A DNA stretch of 36,506 nt from an uncultured Prevotella sp. (GTDB lineage: Bacteria > Bacteroidota > Bacteroidia > Bacteroidales > Bacteroidaceae): the NCBI GenBank assembly GCA_937907705.1, contig CALCVP010000041.1, forward strand, positions 1-36,506, written 5' to 3'. The translations under genes and the position numbers were made by a program. Below, piece by piece: positions 25,339 through 34,061 of the stretch. The notes beneath the pieces were generated by a model. It was not told the DNA's origin and searched no databases. It saw only the letters and a program-made list of their open reading frames with translations. Each line of letters opens with the position of its first letter. The stretch's first letter is position 1.

Positions 25339-26079
25339 ATGTTAGATGTAAATAGTCTCTTCTCCAACCACGCTATCTCAGAAGATTATGAAAGCACTGT
25401 AGATGCAACATTAATAATAAATGTCATTGATGCTTCATTTCGTTTGAGCCGTTTGAGTACTTTTGCTATCGACTTCGATAGTCACAAACTAATATACCAG
25501 TCTGAGCATCTTCCCTTTATTGATGAGTCAACCACTACGGACATACAAAGGGATTGTATCAATCCTTACTGGTCACTCATTTCAGAAGAGACATTGGAAA
25601 AACTGCTCATCATTCAAAAAAATTATCTTTTGTCCGGCAAAGAGTTGTCTGTAGAAGAGTATATAAATCATGTATGCACTATTGATTATCCGATTATCCT
25701 TCGTAATCACGAGCTCTTTATTACCCAGAAGTTCACTCCACTAACTATGCGCAGCGATGGAATCACAAAGATTGGCATATTCACCATCAACTACTCAAAC
25801 AAGAAGGAAATTGAGAGTTCCATAATTGCCCCATCGGGCAAGAGGTTCAGCTTCAACTTCGATAAACAGAAATTTGTAGAATATGCCCCCGGTGTTACTC
25901 TCAGCTTTGCTGAAAAAGCCATCCTTCACCGTGTAAGGATGGGAATGACTAACGAAGAGATAGCCAATAGCTTGCATATCTCCATCAACACCGTAAAGAC
26001 CCACAGAATGCGTATCTTCAAAAAGCTGCATGTTGACACCATCACTGAAGCATTGACAGTAATTGGAAACTATCTGTAA
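25339..26079 (+). CDS. PAS-like sensor plus LuxR-type HTH transcription regulator
   Basis: A 246-residue regulator. Residues about 25-165 form a PAS-like sensory domain (FRLSRLSTFAIDFDSHKLIY at about 34-53, then helices and KIGIFTINYSNK) seen in many Bacteroidetes regulators. Residues about 180-246 are a LuxR/GerE helix-turn-helix: VTLSFAEKAILHRVRMGMTNEEIANSLHISINTVKTHRMRIFKKLHVDTITEAL, with the recognition helix around INTVKTHRMRIF. It is divergent from the lipoprotein pair, with 263 nt between, containing a dyad and a repeated 9-mer, which suggests it controls that operon and itself. Its stop is only 13 nt from the first recognisable IS4 codon, so transposon decay has reached its 3' edge. 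Confidence 0.85.
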   Translation: MLDVNSLFSNHAISEDYESTVDATLIINVIDASFRLSRLSTFAIDFDSHKLIYQSEHLPFIDESTTTDIQRDCINPYWSLISEETLEKLLIIQKNYLLSGKELSVEEYINHVCTIDYPIILRNHELFITQKFTPLTMRSDGITKIGIFTINYSNKKEIESSIIAPSGKRFSFNFDKQKFVEYAPGVTLSFAEKAILHRVRMGMTNEEIANSLHISINTVKTHRMRIFKKLHVDTITEALTVIGNYL

Positions 26080-26091
26080 CAAGAAATTCAC

Positions 26092-27137
26092 ATGTACCGT
26101 CTCTTCGACAAGTTGCATGCGAGTTCTATGAGTGAGGCTATGACCTTCGCATAGAATTACGACCAGTATAGATGCTGGCTGTACTTTAATAAACGAGTCT
26201 CAAGACTGGGAGAAGCTACTCTACATGATGGATTCCACCACAATAACGCTCTTTGACAACATACTAAAACGTGGCGGGCTGCATCCGAAATTAGGCAAGA
26301 AGAAAGGTGGCTTGAAAGTGCATACGGTAATGAAGTACCATGCCGGCGTGGTAATGGTGGTGCAGCTCACCTCCGCTGTAAAACACGACCATTACCAGCA
26401 GAAAGAAGTGCATATACCTAAAGAGACTCTACTTTGGCAATGAATCGTGGCTATGTCGATATCGCACAATTTCAACGTTGTACAGAAGAGGGCGTCTGCC
26501 ACGTGACAAAAATGAAGAAAAGCCTTAAGTATGAGGTACTTGAATTCATTACGTATGTCAATGCAGAGGGATTGGTAATATAACACATATTAATTAGAAA
26601 ATACGTTTTACAAGAGGGAAACTCATCCATGAGGCACGAAGGGTGGAGATATTTTACGAGGAAAAGAAACCTGTTGTATTTTTGACCAACAACTTTGATT
26701 TTACGGTTGAGGACATTGCTGAAATCTACCGCCTAAGGTGGGACATCGAGTCGTTGTACAAACAGCTTAAACTGAACTTCCCGCTTCATTTTTCTATAGA
26801 GGCAGCGTCACGCCATACAAATACAAACTTGGGTAATCCTAATTGCTATCTGCTGATAACGGTTCTGTCAAGAAGCACCAAGAGACATTGTGCATTCTCG
26901 CAAGTTGTTACCATGATACGACCCATGCTTATGTATTACGTTGATTTTATCGCATTCATGAAAAATCCAGAAAAACTTGGAATGATTTCCTTCAAAAAGA
27001 ACCTCCAGAACCAAGCCTTTTCGATTAAGGGGGCTTACTTTGGAAAAATAAACCCCGAAGTTCTATTTTACGGGACTTCGGGGAGAATATTTATATTCTT
27101 TAAAGTTTTACCGGACAGCAATATTTTTCACCTATAA
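26092..27137 (+). mobile_element. Decayed IS4-family insertion sequence (transposase pseudogene)
   Basis: Three frames together spell an IS4-family transposase of the type common in Bacteroidales. Frame pieces: YRLFDKLHASSMSEAMTFA near 26095; MDSTTITLFDNILKRGG, HPKLGKKKGGLKVHTVMKYH at 26228-26343; AMNRGYVDIAQFQRC and VCHVTKMKKSLKYEVLEF at 26440-26560; then VVFLTNNFDFTVEDIAEIYRLRWDIESLYKQLKLNFPL and RPMLMYYVDFIAFMKNPEK at 26660-26965. The DDE residues are D in MDST, N replacing D in AMNRGY, and E in IESLYKQL. The replaced second Asp plus several frameshifts make it dead. The N-terminal third is absent; no terminal inverted repeats could be identified. A hairpin CCCCGAAGT/ACTTCGGGG lies at 27053-27083. 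Confidence 0.82.
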
Positions 27138-27140
27138 ATA

Positions 27141-27173
27141 CCGTTCTAATGCCATTCTAATGACGTTCTAAAT
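27141..27173. repeat. Three tandem 11-bp units next to the IS relic
   Basis: CCGTTCTAATG, CCATTCTAATG and ACGTTCTAAAT occur back to back (27141-27173), sharing the core TTCTAA at an 11-bp spacing, about one helical turn. They lie between the IS relic and the fhs terminator. Possible roles are a protein-binding array on one DNA face or replication slippage residue. Confidence 0.5.
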
Positions 27174-27212
27174 AATGAAAGCAGCCCTTTAATCAGGCTG
27201 CTTTCATTATTT
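27170..27212 (-). terminator. Long terminator hairpin (fhs)
   Basis: AAATAATGAAAGCAGCC (27170-27186) pairs perfectly with GGCTGCTTTCATTATTT (27196-27212), 17 bp with a 9-nt loop. On either strand the arm ends in T-rich sequence (TTATTT..), so it can act in both directions. It lies 93 nt downstream of the fhs stop on the minus strand and is the obvious end of that transcript. Confidence 0.8.
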
Positions 27213-27304
27213 CTTATTCTTTAAGTATATAATTTTATGTACATTTCGTTTTGGAATGACAAAACACTTCATTTTATGGATTTTATATAAATATTACAAA
27301 TACA

Positions 27305-28972
27305 CTAAGACAGACCTTCTATTTCACCATTTACAATATCTATATGTAAAGCCTGAGGCTCTTTAGGCAAGCCTGGCATACGCAATATTTTACCAGAAAT
27401 GGCAACATTCATTTCTGCACCTGCATTAATGACAATATCATTAATCGGAAAATCAAAACCAGAAACACTGCCATACTCTTTAGGATTAGTTGAAAAAGAG
27501 TATTGTGTTTTCGCTATGCAACATGGAAATTTTTCATATCCTAAATCATGTATTTTAGCCAACTTCTTTTTAGCCATGGGACTAAAGATTACTTTATCAG
27601 CACCATATATTTTAGTTGCAACTTTGGTTATCTTCTCTGCTGTGTCATCACTATCTTCGTATGTAAACTTAAGTGGTTGTGATGGATTAGACTCTATGGT
27701 ATCTACTACCAAATGTGCTAATTCTTCAGCTCCTTTTCCTCCCTCAACAAAAGCCGTATTTACAGCAAAACCTATATTTACTTGCTTGCAATAATTACGA
27801 ACAATATCAATCTCATCGTCTGTATCGGAAGCATATTTATTAAAGACAACAACTACAGCTTGGCCAAATGACTTCAAATTTTGGATATGACGGTCTAAAT
27901 TCCCCAATCCCTTTGCAATGCCTTCAATATTTGGATCTTTAATTTTTTCTATCTCTACACCTCCATGCATTTTCAATCCTTGTGCTGTAGCAACGATTAC
28001 TGTCAGCTTAGGCTGTAAACCTGACTTACGGCATTTTATATTATAAAATTTCTCAGCACCTAAATCAGCACCAAAACCAGCTTCTGTGATAGTATAATCA
28101 GAAAAAGTCATCGCCATCTTTGTTGCTAAAATAGAATTACAACCATGAGCAATATTAGCAAATGGCCCTCCGTGTATAAAAGCTGGTGTATTCTCGGTAG
28201 TTTGAACCAAATTAGGATATAAAGCATCCCTCAAAAGAACTGTGATTGCTCCACCTATACCAAGGTCTTTTACCTTGAAAGGTTTATTGTCGAGAGTATA
28301 ACCTAACAAAATATTTTCTATTCGCGCACGCAAGTCATCTTCATCTTTAGCAAGACACAGAATGGCCATTATCTCTGAAGCTGGGGTAATGTCAAATCCA
28401 GACTCTCGTGTTATGCCATTCGAACGGCCACCTAAACCTGTAATAATCTGACGCAGCCCTCTATCATTGATATCTATCACCCTATTCCACAATACTTCTT
28501 TCAAAGCAAAACCATTATCTTGATTTTGGTACATATAATTATCAAGCAGCGCTGTTATCATATTATGAGCAGAAGTAATAGCATGAAAATCACCTGTAAA
28601 ATGCAAATTTATTTTATCCATTGGCAAAACCTGAGCATAACCGCCTCCAGCTGCACCACCCTTTAAGCCGAAACAAGGACCAAGAGAAGGTTCTCGCAAT
28701 GCACAAATAGCTTTTTTACCAATACGATTTAAGCCTAATGCTAAGCCTACAGAAACTGTTGTTTTGCCGATACCTGCTTTTGTAGGAGTAATTGCCGTAA
28801 CTAAAATGAGATTACTTTTTTTTATTTTTTCTTCATCAATTAAGTGTATAGGCACTTTTGCTATATAATGACCATAATTTTCTATTTCATCAACAGGAAT
28901 ATTACAGCCTTTTGCTATTTCACTAATATTCTTTAATTTTACTTCACGCGCAATTTCAATGTCAGATTTCAT
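27305..28972 (-). CDS. fhs: Formate-tetrahydrofolate ligase
   Basis: A 555-residue enzyme that uses ATP to join formate to tetrahydrofolate, giving 10-formyl-THF for purine and one-carbon metabolism. The P-loop TPTKAGIGKTT (62-72) is followed by the family signature EPSLGPCFGLKGGAAGGG, then INLHFTGDFHAITSAHNM, DITPASEIMAIL, PAFIHGGPFANIAHGCNS, TEAGFGADLGAEKFYNIKCR and CCIAKTQYSFS near the end. Length is standard. It is a single-gene unit with its own -7 element (TAATTTTG, minus strand 29030-29023) and terminator at 27212-27170. Neighbours do not share its pathway. Confidence 0.96.
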   Translation of the reverse strand: MKSDIEIAREVKLKNISEIAKGCNIPVDEIENYGHYIAKVPIHLIDEEKIKKSNLILVTAITPTKAGIGKTTVSVGLALGLNRIGKKAICALREPSLGPCFGLKGGAAGGGYAQVLPMDKINLHFTGDFHAITSAHNMITALLDNYMYQNQDNGFALKEVLWNRVIDINDRGLRQIITGLGGRSNGITRESGFDITPASEIMAILCLAKDEDDLRARIENILLGYTLDNKPFKVKDLGIGGAITVLLRDALYPNLVQTTENTPAFIHGGPFANIAHGCNSILATKMAMTFSDYTITEAGFGADLGAEKFYNIKCRKSGLQPKLTVIVATAQGLKMHGGVEIEKIKDPNIEGIAKGLGNLDRHIQNLKSFGQAVVVVFNKYASDTDDEIDIVRNYCKQVNIGFAVNTAFVEGGKGAEELAHLVVDTIESNPSQPLKFTYEDSDDTAEKITKVATKIYGADKVIFSPMAKKKLAKIHDLGYEKFPCCIAKTQYSFSTNPKEYGSVSGFDFPINDIVINAGAEMNVAISGKILRMPGLPKEPQALHIDIVNGEIEGLS

Positions 28973-29022
28973 ATTTTGTTCTATAATTTATAAAAATTCC
29001 CATGTAGTTTAATTTTGAAGTA

Positions 29023-29030
29023 CAAAATTA
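29023..29030 (-). promoter_or_regulatory. -7 element of the fhs promoter
   Basis: TAATTTTG on the minus strand (29030-29023) fits TAnnTTTG and lies about 50 nt before the fhs start. No TTTG is found at the -33 spacing, so the assignment is partial. Confidence 0.5.
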
Positions 29031-29161
29031 CTTACTTTAATTGAATTAATCTAACTTTTTACTTCTTTCTTATATATTTCTTTAAGCTTTATATGTATCA
29101 ATCGAATACTTTCTCACTGTTCAGATATAGATATATTTAACTTTAAGTAGATTAAAACTCA

Positions 29162-29776
29162 CTACAAATAAAAAATATAGATAACTGTTTTATACAATTC
29201 CATTCCTATTAAATATATAAGCAAAAGAGGTGAAATTATTTGTATTCCATACCTCATGCTGTCCATCCAACTACCTAAATCACTAATAATTCCACTGGAG
29301 AAGCCATATACTGTTGATACAATAAATAAGATAAACGCACAAAACGGAACTATGCTAAATGAGAATGCACTTGGATATAAACTGCCAGTTACTCCTACTA
29401 ATATTGCATGAGGAGCAAATGACAAAAACAGATACCCTAAAAGCAATATTAAAGCCACTACAACAGAGAGATAGAAAGAAAAGTTTTTTCTATACTCTAT
29501 TTGCTTGTCATGTTTATTTCGACAAACATTTCTAAAGCCACTTTTCATAAAAACGCCTATACTCACTCCAAACATAATTATCCATATCAAAAGAGGTGAT
29601 AATAAATTCTCAACACATGTACTAAATAACCATCTGATGCCATCTTCACTCAACAACGAACGGATATATACAGTTGGATATAATGCGCAAAATATCCATG
29701 CGCAAAATATCAAGAGCGCTTGTACTAATATTAATCCCAATACAATAATTGCGAAAAGGGTATTGCTACTCTTCAT
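29162..29776 (-). CDS. Polytopic membrane protein at the end of the kdg/two-component operon
   Basis: A 204-residue integral membrane protein with five or six hydrophobic helices (about 7-29, 57-76, 99-118, 135-156, 180-202). A cytoplasmic-looking basic loop lies at 78-96 (KSGFRNVCRNKHDKQIEYRK). The loop LSFAPHAILVGVTGSLYPSAFSFSIVPF is its most distinctive part. No family could be assigned. The start overlaps the end of the response-regulator gene by 11 nt, so it is coupled to the signalling genes and may be a target or a sensor partner of that system. It is the last gene before fhs, which has its own promoter. Confidence 0.72.
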   Translation of the reverse strand: MKSSNTLFAIIVLGLILVQALLIFCAWIFCALYPTVYIRSLLSEDGIRWLFSTCVENLLSPLLIWIIMFGVSIGVFMKSGFRNVCRNKHDKQIEYRKNFSFYLSVVVALILLLGYLFLSFAPHAILVGVTGSLYPSAFSFSIVPFCAFILFIVSTVYGFSSGIISDLGSWMDSMRYGIQIISPLLLIYLIGMELYKTVIYIFYL

Positions 29777-30491
29777 CCGGTTCTATATTTTCAATGTCTA
29801 AAATATGCAATTCTATAGCACGAGTCACCAGACGTGTAGCATTAATACCGACTCCGCCATTTCCATTAGGAAATAAGCGTTGGATAAGTTCATTCTGTCT
29901 TTTCTCCAAACTCTTGACGCCAAAAGGAATTCCTCGCAAATTGGTAATTTGCTCCTTTGTATAACCTAATGCTAAATGGCGAAGAAACCTTTCATCATAT
30001 TCATCTATCTCATAGTTTACCATCGCTTCCTGACGCATCATCTGGCTATTAATACAGCTTTTAAAACGAGAAACAATTTTATCTAAAATGGGCTTGTTAA
30101 AGACTAATTTATTTCCTGCCATTACACTAAGAACATCACTCCGCGTAAGGAGTTCTCCCGTTTTTAAAATAATGCCATCACAACCTGCATCTAACGCATC
30201 TACCCATAATTTTTCATTTAATATTTCGCCAGTGAATATCAAAACTTTCATTTTTGGATAAAGCTCCTTACTTTGTCTACAAATTTCCACCCCAATGGTT
30301 GTTGAACCTCCTAAACCAAGGTCCAACAATAGCAAATCCGGAACTTCTTTTTTAATTAAAGTCCAATAAGAGCGCTCATCATTAGCACAACCAATAATTT
30401 CTGCTTCAGGAACATCATTTTTGAGAATACCTTCTGTGCCTCTTAATTCAAGGGGTACATCTTCAACTATAATTATCTTAAATTTATCCAT
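29766..30491 (-). CDS. Two-component response regulator with atypical C-terminal domain
   Basis: A 241-residue response regulator. The receiver domain (4 to about 130) has the acidic pocket E10/D11, the phosphorylation site D57 in LLLLDLGLGG, the T in LIFTGE and K in IILKTGE (about 110). The C-terminal region (about 155-241) is a DNA-binding-like domain with DERFLRHLALGYTKEQITNLRGI, reminiscent of a NarL/LuxR helix-turn-helix but with a longer tail (PNGNGGVGINATRLVTRAIEL) like that of Bacteroidetes-specific regulators. Its ATG follows the stop of the sensor gene with no gap (TAAATG), so the two form a two-component pair. Target genes are unknown; kdgK-kdgA in the same operon is a reasonable guess. 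Confidence 0.88.
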   Translation of the reverse strand: MDKFKIIIVEDVPLELRGTEGILKNDVPEAEIIGCANDERSYWTLIKKEVPDLLLLDLGLGGSTTIGVEICRQSKELYPKMKVLIFTGEILNEKLWVDALDAGCDGIILKTGELLTRSDVLSVMAGNKLVFNKPILDKIVSRFKSCINSQMMRQEAMVNYEIDEYDERFLRHLALGYTKEQITNLRGIPFGVKSLEKRQNELIQRLFPNGNGGVGINATRLVTRAIELHILDIENIEPDEE

Positions 30492-33400
30492 TTATATTTG
30501 TTTATTAAAATTTGCTTGCACTAAAGTTATATCCAACTGCAATCCGTTCTCTATATGTTTTGCTTCAATTCCACAATTTCTCATATTCAACATCTCATTA
30601 TGTTCTCTTACTATTTGACGACATATTAAAAATGGTATATTTTTAACGGAAGGGCTAAAAATATTAGTTTCCAATAACTCTGCTTTATCACCAGTGCACA
30701 CTATTGTAAGTACAACATATTTGCCTTTCTGCATATATTGCAAAACAACAACATTAGACTTTCCAAAAAAATGATACAATATTTTAAATAAATATGCAAG
30801 TAGTACTTTATCACCTTGCACACATACATCTGACACTCCATAAGATGCAAGAGAAACCATTTTGCATTCATAAGGATTATCTATAATTTGACGATTAACT
30901 TGTGCACTTAGAATATTATAAAGTTCCTGGAAAAACACTATTACTTCCTCTGCTGTTGAAATATTATTTTCTTTTAATAATTGCCGTATCCGTGAAGGAT
31001 AATACATTGTCTCATGCTTTAATGTGCTTAAGCAATTGTCTATTACATTATTACTAATATAAAGTTTATCATTTTCATATTGTAATGATTTTAACCTGTC
31101 TTCCAAAAACAATAATTCATCTTCATTTTGCTTTTCACTTTTTGTTGTATCTTTTAAAGCTGCAATGATTTTTATCACAACGTTTTTCAATTCATTTGGA
31201 AATTTTTCTGAATTGACGGAAGAAATTAATTGCAATTTTTCTTTATTATTTTTATCTGACAATAATATTTCATTAATACTTTTTACATGCTCAACACAAA
31301 AACGAAAATACAAAATATGTCGATAATAAAATATATAAAAAGAAATAAGCATCATCAATAGCAAACCTACCAAAATAAAAATGGATATAATTTTGTTGGT
31401 ATTTGAACGTTGCATGCTCCTACAATATTCAAAAAGCCCGGAATCTGCTGACTTTAACTTAAAAAGTTGAGTATAGATACTATTATTATATGAATATAAC
31501 GTCCATTTATGCAGAGCTAAAGCCGCAACAGCACACTCATTGCGCAAGTCTAAAATGATATTATAATCGACCTTTATATTCTCTTTAAACCAAATTAATT
31601 CCGTAGAAAAATATGTATTTTTTCCCTCTAAGTGTAGCTGCAACTTATTTCCCTTATAGTTATAATGCTCTTTATAAAAAGCATTAATACAGCTAAAAGC
31701 CGAATCTGCATAATTCAATGTAGCAGCATAGTCTGCATTTACATTACTGTAATAAGCTGCATCAGCATATTTGCTTGCTTTCACTAACCACGTTGAATCA
31801 GCATGAGATTTATTACTATTTTGCACATCATGGGTATCACCTTTACTATTTTGTCTGATATTCAATGCTAAGATAGAAACAGTTGGAAGCAATAAAGTAG
31901 ATAAAAAGAAACAAAAGAATAAGATTATTCGCTGTTTGCCATATGGTAAACGAAAATAGAAGCGACTACCTTTTCCTACTTTACTTTCTGCAAATATGCC
32001 ACAAACCGCAAATATGCTACTTATCTTCTTGTATTTTTCTATAATACCACGACAATTCATTAGTCCAAAACCATGGCCATTAGAAATCTTATGATCAAAA
32101 ATATTAACTAACTTTTCTGACGATATACCACATCCTGTATCCCAAACAGATATCTCAACATAATTTTTTTTATTTTCTGCTGTTATCGTTATTTTTCCGC
32201 CAGTTGGCGTATATCTCCGTGCATTATCTGACAACGTATTAAGCATAAACAATGTTAATACCTTATCTGCCTTGACTACAATATCGGAAAAATGAACATC
32301 TAAAAGAATTCCTTTCATCTGAAAGGAGCTACTTGCTTTTGCTATAACACTAAAAATTTCATTCAAAGAGAAGCTCTCTATATGCAAACTTAATTGACCA
32401 CGTTGTAATTGTATCCACTGTGTAAGCAAATTATTACTTTTTTCAATAGAATTAAGAATTTCATCTATATACTCATATATATCTAATTTTCTAAAGTTAT
32501 TTTCTTTTACATTCTTTAATGCATAAATTTCATTTAATATTCTATCTATATATGGAATAATATTATTAACTAAGAATATTTTTGCTCTGTTTTCTACATT
32601 CCTTTCTTTACTTTTCTCAATATTGAGTTTTACTATATTTAAATTTTCCTGTAGCTTTTCACGTCTTTCCTGAAGATTATTCTCTATTTGTTTGTTACTC
32701 TTTTCCCACTGCATCAAAGGGAGCAACAATTGCTCAACAAAAGTACTATAGCTCTGCTTATTATGGCGTTTTCGCAAAAAAAATATAAATAAAGCAAGAA
32801 ATAAAATAGCAATTATTATACCACCTATCAATAGATTCAACTGATAAATAGAGTTTTCCAATTGACTTGCCCGAGCTTCTAATTGTCTATCTTGCCGGGT
32901 CCTTTCTTGCAAATCAAGATATAAGTTTCTATTGATATCACTATTATATTTATCATTTAAGGCTGCATATGTTATACTTAGCTGTTCTCTCATACTGGCA
33001 ACTAAGTCTGGAGCTGCAATTATGCTTTTAGAAATATTTAACGCTTTAATTAAACAATATAAAGAAGATTTATAATCACCTAACTGCCTGTAACAAACAG
33101 CTAATGTGCGATACGAACTCGATTCCTGATACACGTCTCCATAGACACTAAACAAATTTAGTGATTTCTGTGCCCAATAGCCAGACAACAAACTATCTGG
33201 CATATTATCAGAATTCAGATATCTAAAAGCTATATCATTATTTTTCTTTAGTTCTCTCTGCTGAGCTCCAGGAATAATGTGTTCACTAATGCTTTGCAAA
33301 GCATTGGCCTCCCAATAGATATATCCACCTTGAATAGCCAAAGCATAACATTTAATTAAGTATTCAAATTCAACTTGCTGTATTCTATTAGATGCAACGC

Positions 33401-34061
33401 CCAACAATAAGTCACCACTGCCTTTTTGGTAAAGATAATTCAAAAATTGAGCTGTATCCTTTGTAATTTCTTCAAAATTATCTAAATAGCTTAACGCCAA
33501 AGCAGACTTTTCTCGTAATCCCACATAATAATAGTATGTAGACTTTACAATATAATATTCTGATTTTGCGTAAATAAAACGTTTGTATAAATGGTCTTGT
33601 ATTTGATTAATTTCTTGATTGATTCGATTAAGTCTATACAGAGCATGTTCGTTATAGTCATAAAAATCTTTATTTTTGGCCATCCGTTGACATAAGCGCA
33701 TGCCTGTTATATCTGCAATAAGAAGTTCTACTTGATTATCTGTAGAATTATATACACTATCTATATAACAGAACGCTTTCTGATATTTCATTTGTGCAAT
33801 AGCCACAAACGCAAGATTATTGTATGCCTCTGCTTTACCCGCAGAATAGTTGTTTGAAGCTTTTAACGCTTTTAATGCATATATTCTTGAACTATCAATA
33901 TTTCTATAATGAAATCCATATGCAGTTTCATTCAATTCATCAATTTCTTTTATATTATTAGATGAACATGAACAAAAAACACAAAAACTCAATATTATCC
34001 AAATGGACAATATTGAGTTTTTTAGATTATTGGTTATATTATTAAGCACGTGCTCTAGCAA
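30492..34061 (-). CDS. Double-module sensor histidine kinase with split catalytic and His halves
   Basis: A 1189-residue membrane sensor. Residues 1-32 form a signal or lipoprotein-like segment (SFCVFCSC, weak lipobox), 40-400 a TPR-rich extracytoplasmic domain, 408-430 a transmembrane helix. Residues 435-560 form the helical dimerisation region, with no histidine in the usual ENRAKIFLVNN segment. Residues 560-706 are a complete ATPase domain: N-box NTLSDNARRYTP (608-619), G1 DTGCGIS (641-647), G2 GHGFGL (662-667). Then come TM 710-737, a second short sensor part (740-885), TM 888-912, and a second half with STLKHETMYYPSRI (H1016) followed by a degenerate ATPase fold (1080-1180) without G boxes. 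It resembles the Bacteroidetes DUF5112/DUF5113 kinases (from memory). The first codon of the frame is TTG; no ATG occurs before codon 91. The gene overlaps kdgA by 20 nt. Confidence 0.82.
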   Translation of the reverse strand: MLEHVLNNITNNLKNSILSIWIILSFCVFCSCSSNNIKEIDELNETAYGFHYRNIDSSRIYALKALKASNNYSAGKAEAYNNLAFVAIAQMKYQKAFCYIDSVYNSTDNQVELLIADITGMRLCQRMAKNKDFYDYNEHALYRLNRINQEINQIQDHLYKRFIYAKSEYYIVKSTYYYYVGLREKSALALSYLDNFEEITKDTAQFLNYLYQKGSGDLLLGVASNRIQQVEFEYLIKCYALAIQGGYIYWEANALQSISEHIIPGAQQRELKKNNDIAFRYLNSDNMPDSLLSGYWAQKSLNLFSVYGDVYQESSSYRTLAVCYRQLGDYKSSLYCLIKALNISKSIIAAPDLVASMREQLSITYAALNDKYNSDINRNLYLDLQERTRQDRQLEARASQLENSIYQLNLLIGGIIIAILFLALFIFFLRKRHNKQSYSTFVEQLLLPLMQWEKSNKQIENNLQERREKLQENLNIVKLNIEKSKERNVENRAKIFLVNNIIPYIDRILNEIYALKNVKENNFRKLDIYEYIDEILNSIEKSNNLLTQWIQLQRGQLSLHIESFSLNEIFSVIAKASSSFQMKGILLDVHFSDIVVKADKVLTLFMLNTLSDNARRYTPTGGKITITAENKKNYVEISVWDTGCGISSEKLVNIFDHKISNGHGFGLMNCRGIIEKYKKISSIFAVCGIFAESKVGKGSRFYFRLPYGKQRIILFFCFFLSTLLLPTVSILALNIRQNSKGDTHDVQNSNKSHADSTWLVKASKYADAAYYSNVNADYAATLNYADSAFSCINAFYKEHYNYKGNKLQLHLEGKNTYFSTELIWFKENIKVDYNIILDLRNECAVAALALHKWTLYSYNNSIYTQLFKLKSADSGLFEYCRSMQRSNTNKIISIFILVGLLLMMLISFYIFYYRHILYFRFCVEHVKSINEILLSDKNNKEKLQLISSVNSEKFPNELKNVVIKIIAALKDTTKSEKQNEDELLFLEDRLKSLQYENDKLYISNNVIDNCLSTLKHETMYYPSRIRQLLKENNISTAEEVIVFFQELYNILSAQVNRQIIDNPYECKMVSLASYGVSDVCVQGDKVLLAYLFKILYHFFGKSNVVVLQYMQKGKYVVLTIVCTGDKAELLETNIFSPSVKNIPFLICRQIVREHNEMLNMRNCGIEAKHIENGLQLDITLVQANFNKQI
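33984..34021 (-). terminator. Terminator hairpin inside the first codons of the sensor gene
   Basis: AAAACTCAATATT (34021-34009, minus strand) pairs perfectly with AATATTGAGTTTT (33996-33984), 13 bp, with an inner TCC/GGA extension and a 4-nt loop; TTTTTGTGTTTTTTG follows on the minus strand and TTTTTTAG on the plus strand. It starts 21 nt past the kdgA stop codon. It lies within the annotated reading frame of the sensor (about codons 14-26), where it encodes part of the signal peptide. Its features match a rho-independent terminator of kdgA. Confidence 0.75.

Noticed and set aside
27141..27173. CRISPR-like array
   Set aside because: Only three 11-bp units with no spacers; no cas genes in the window.
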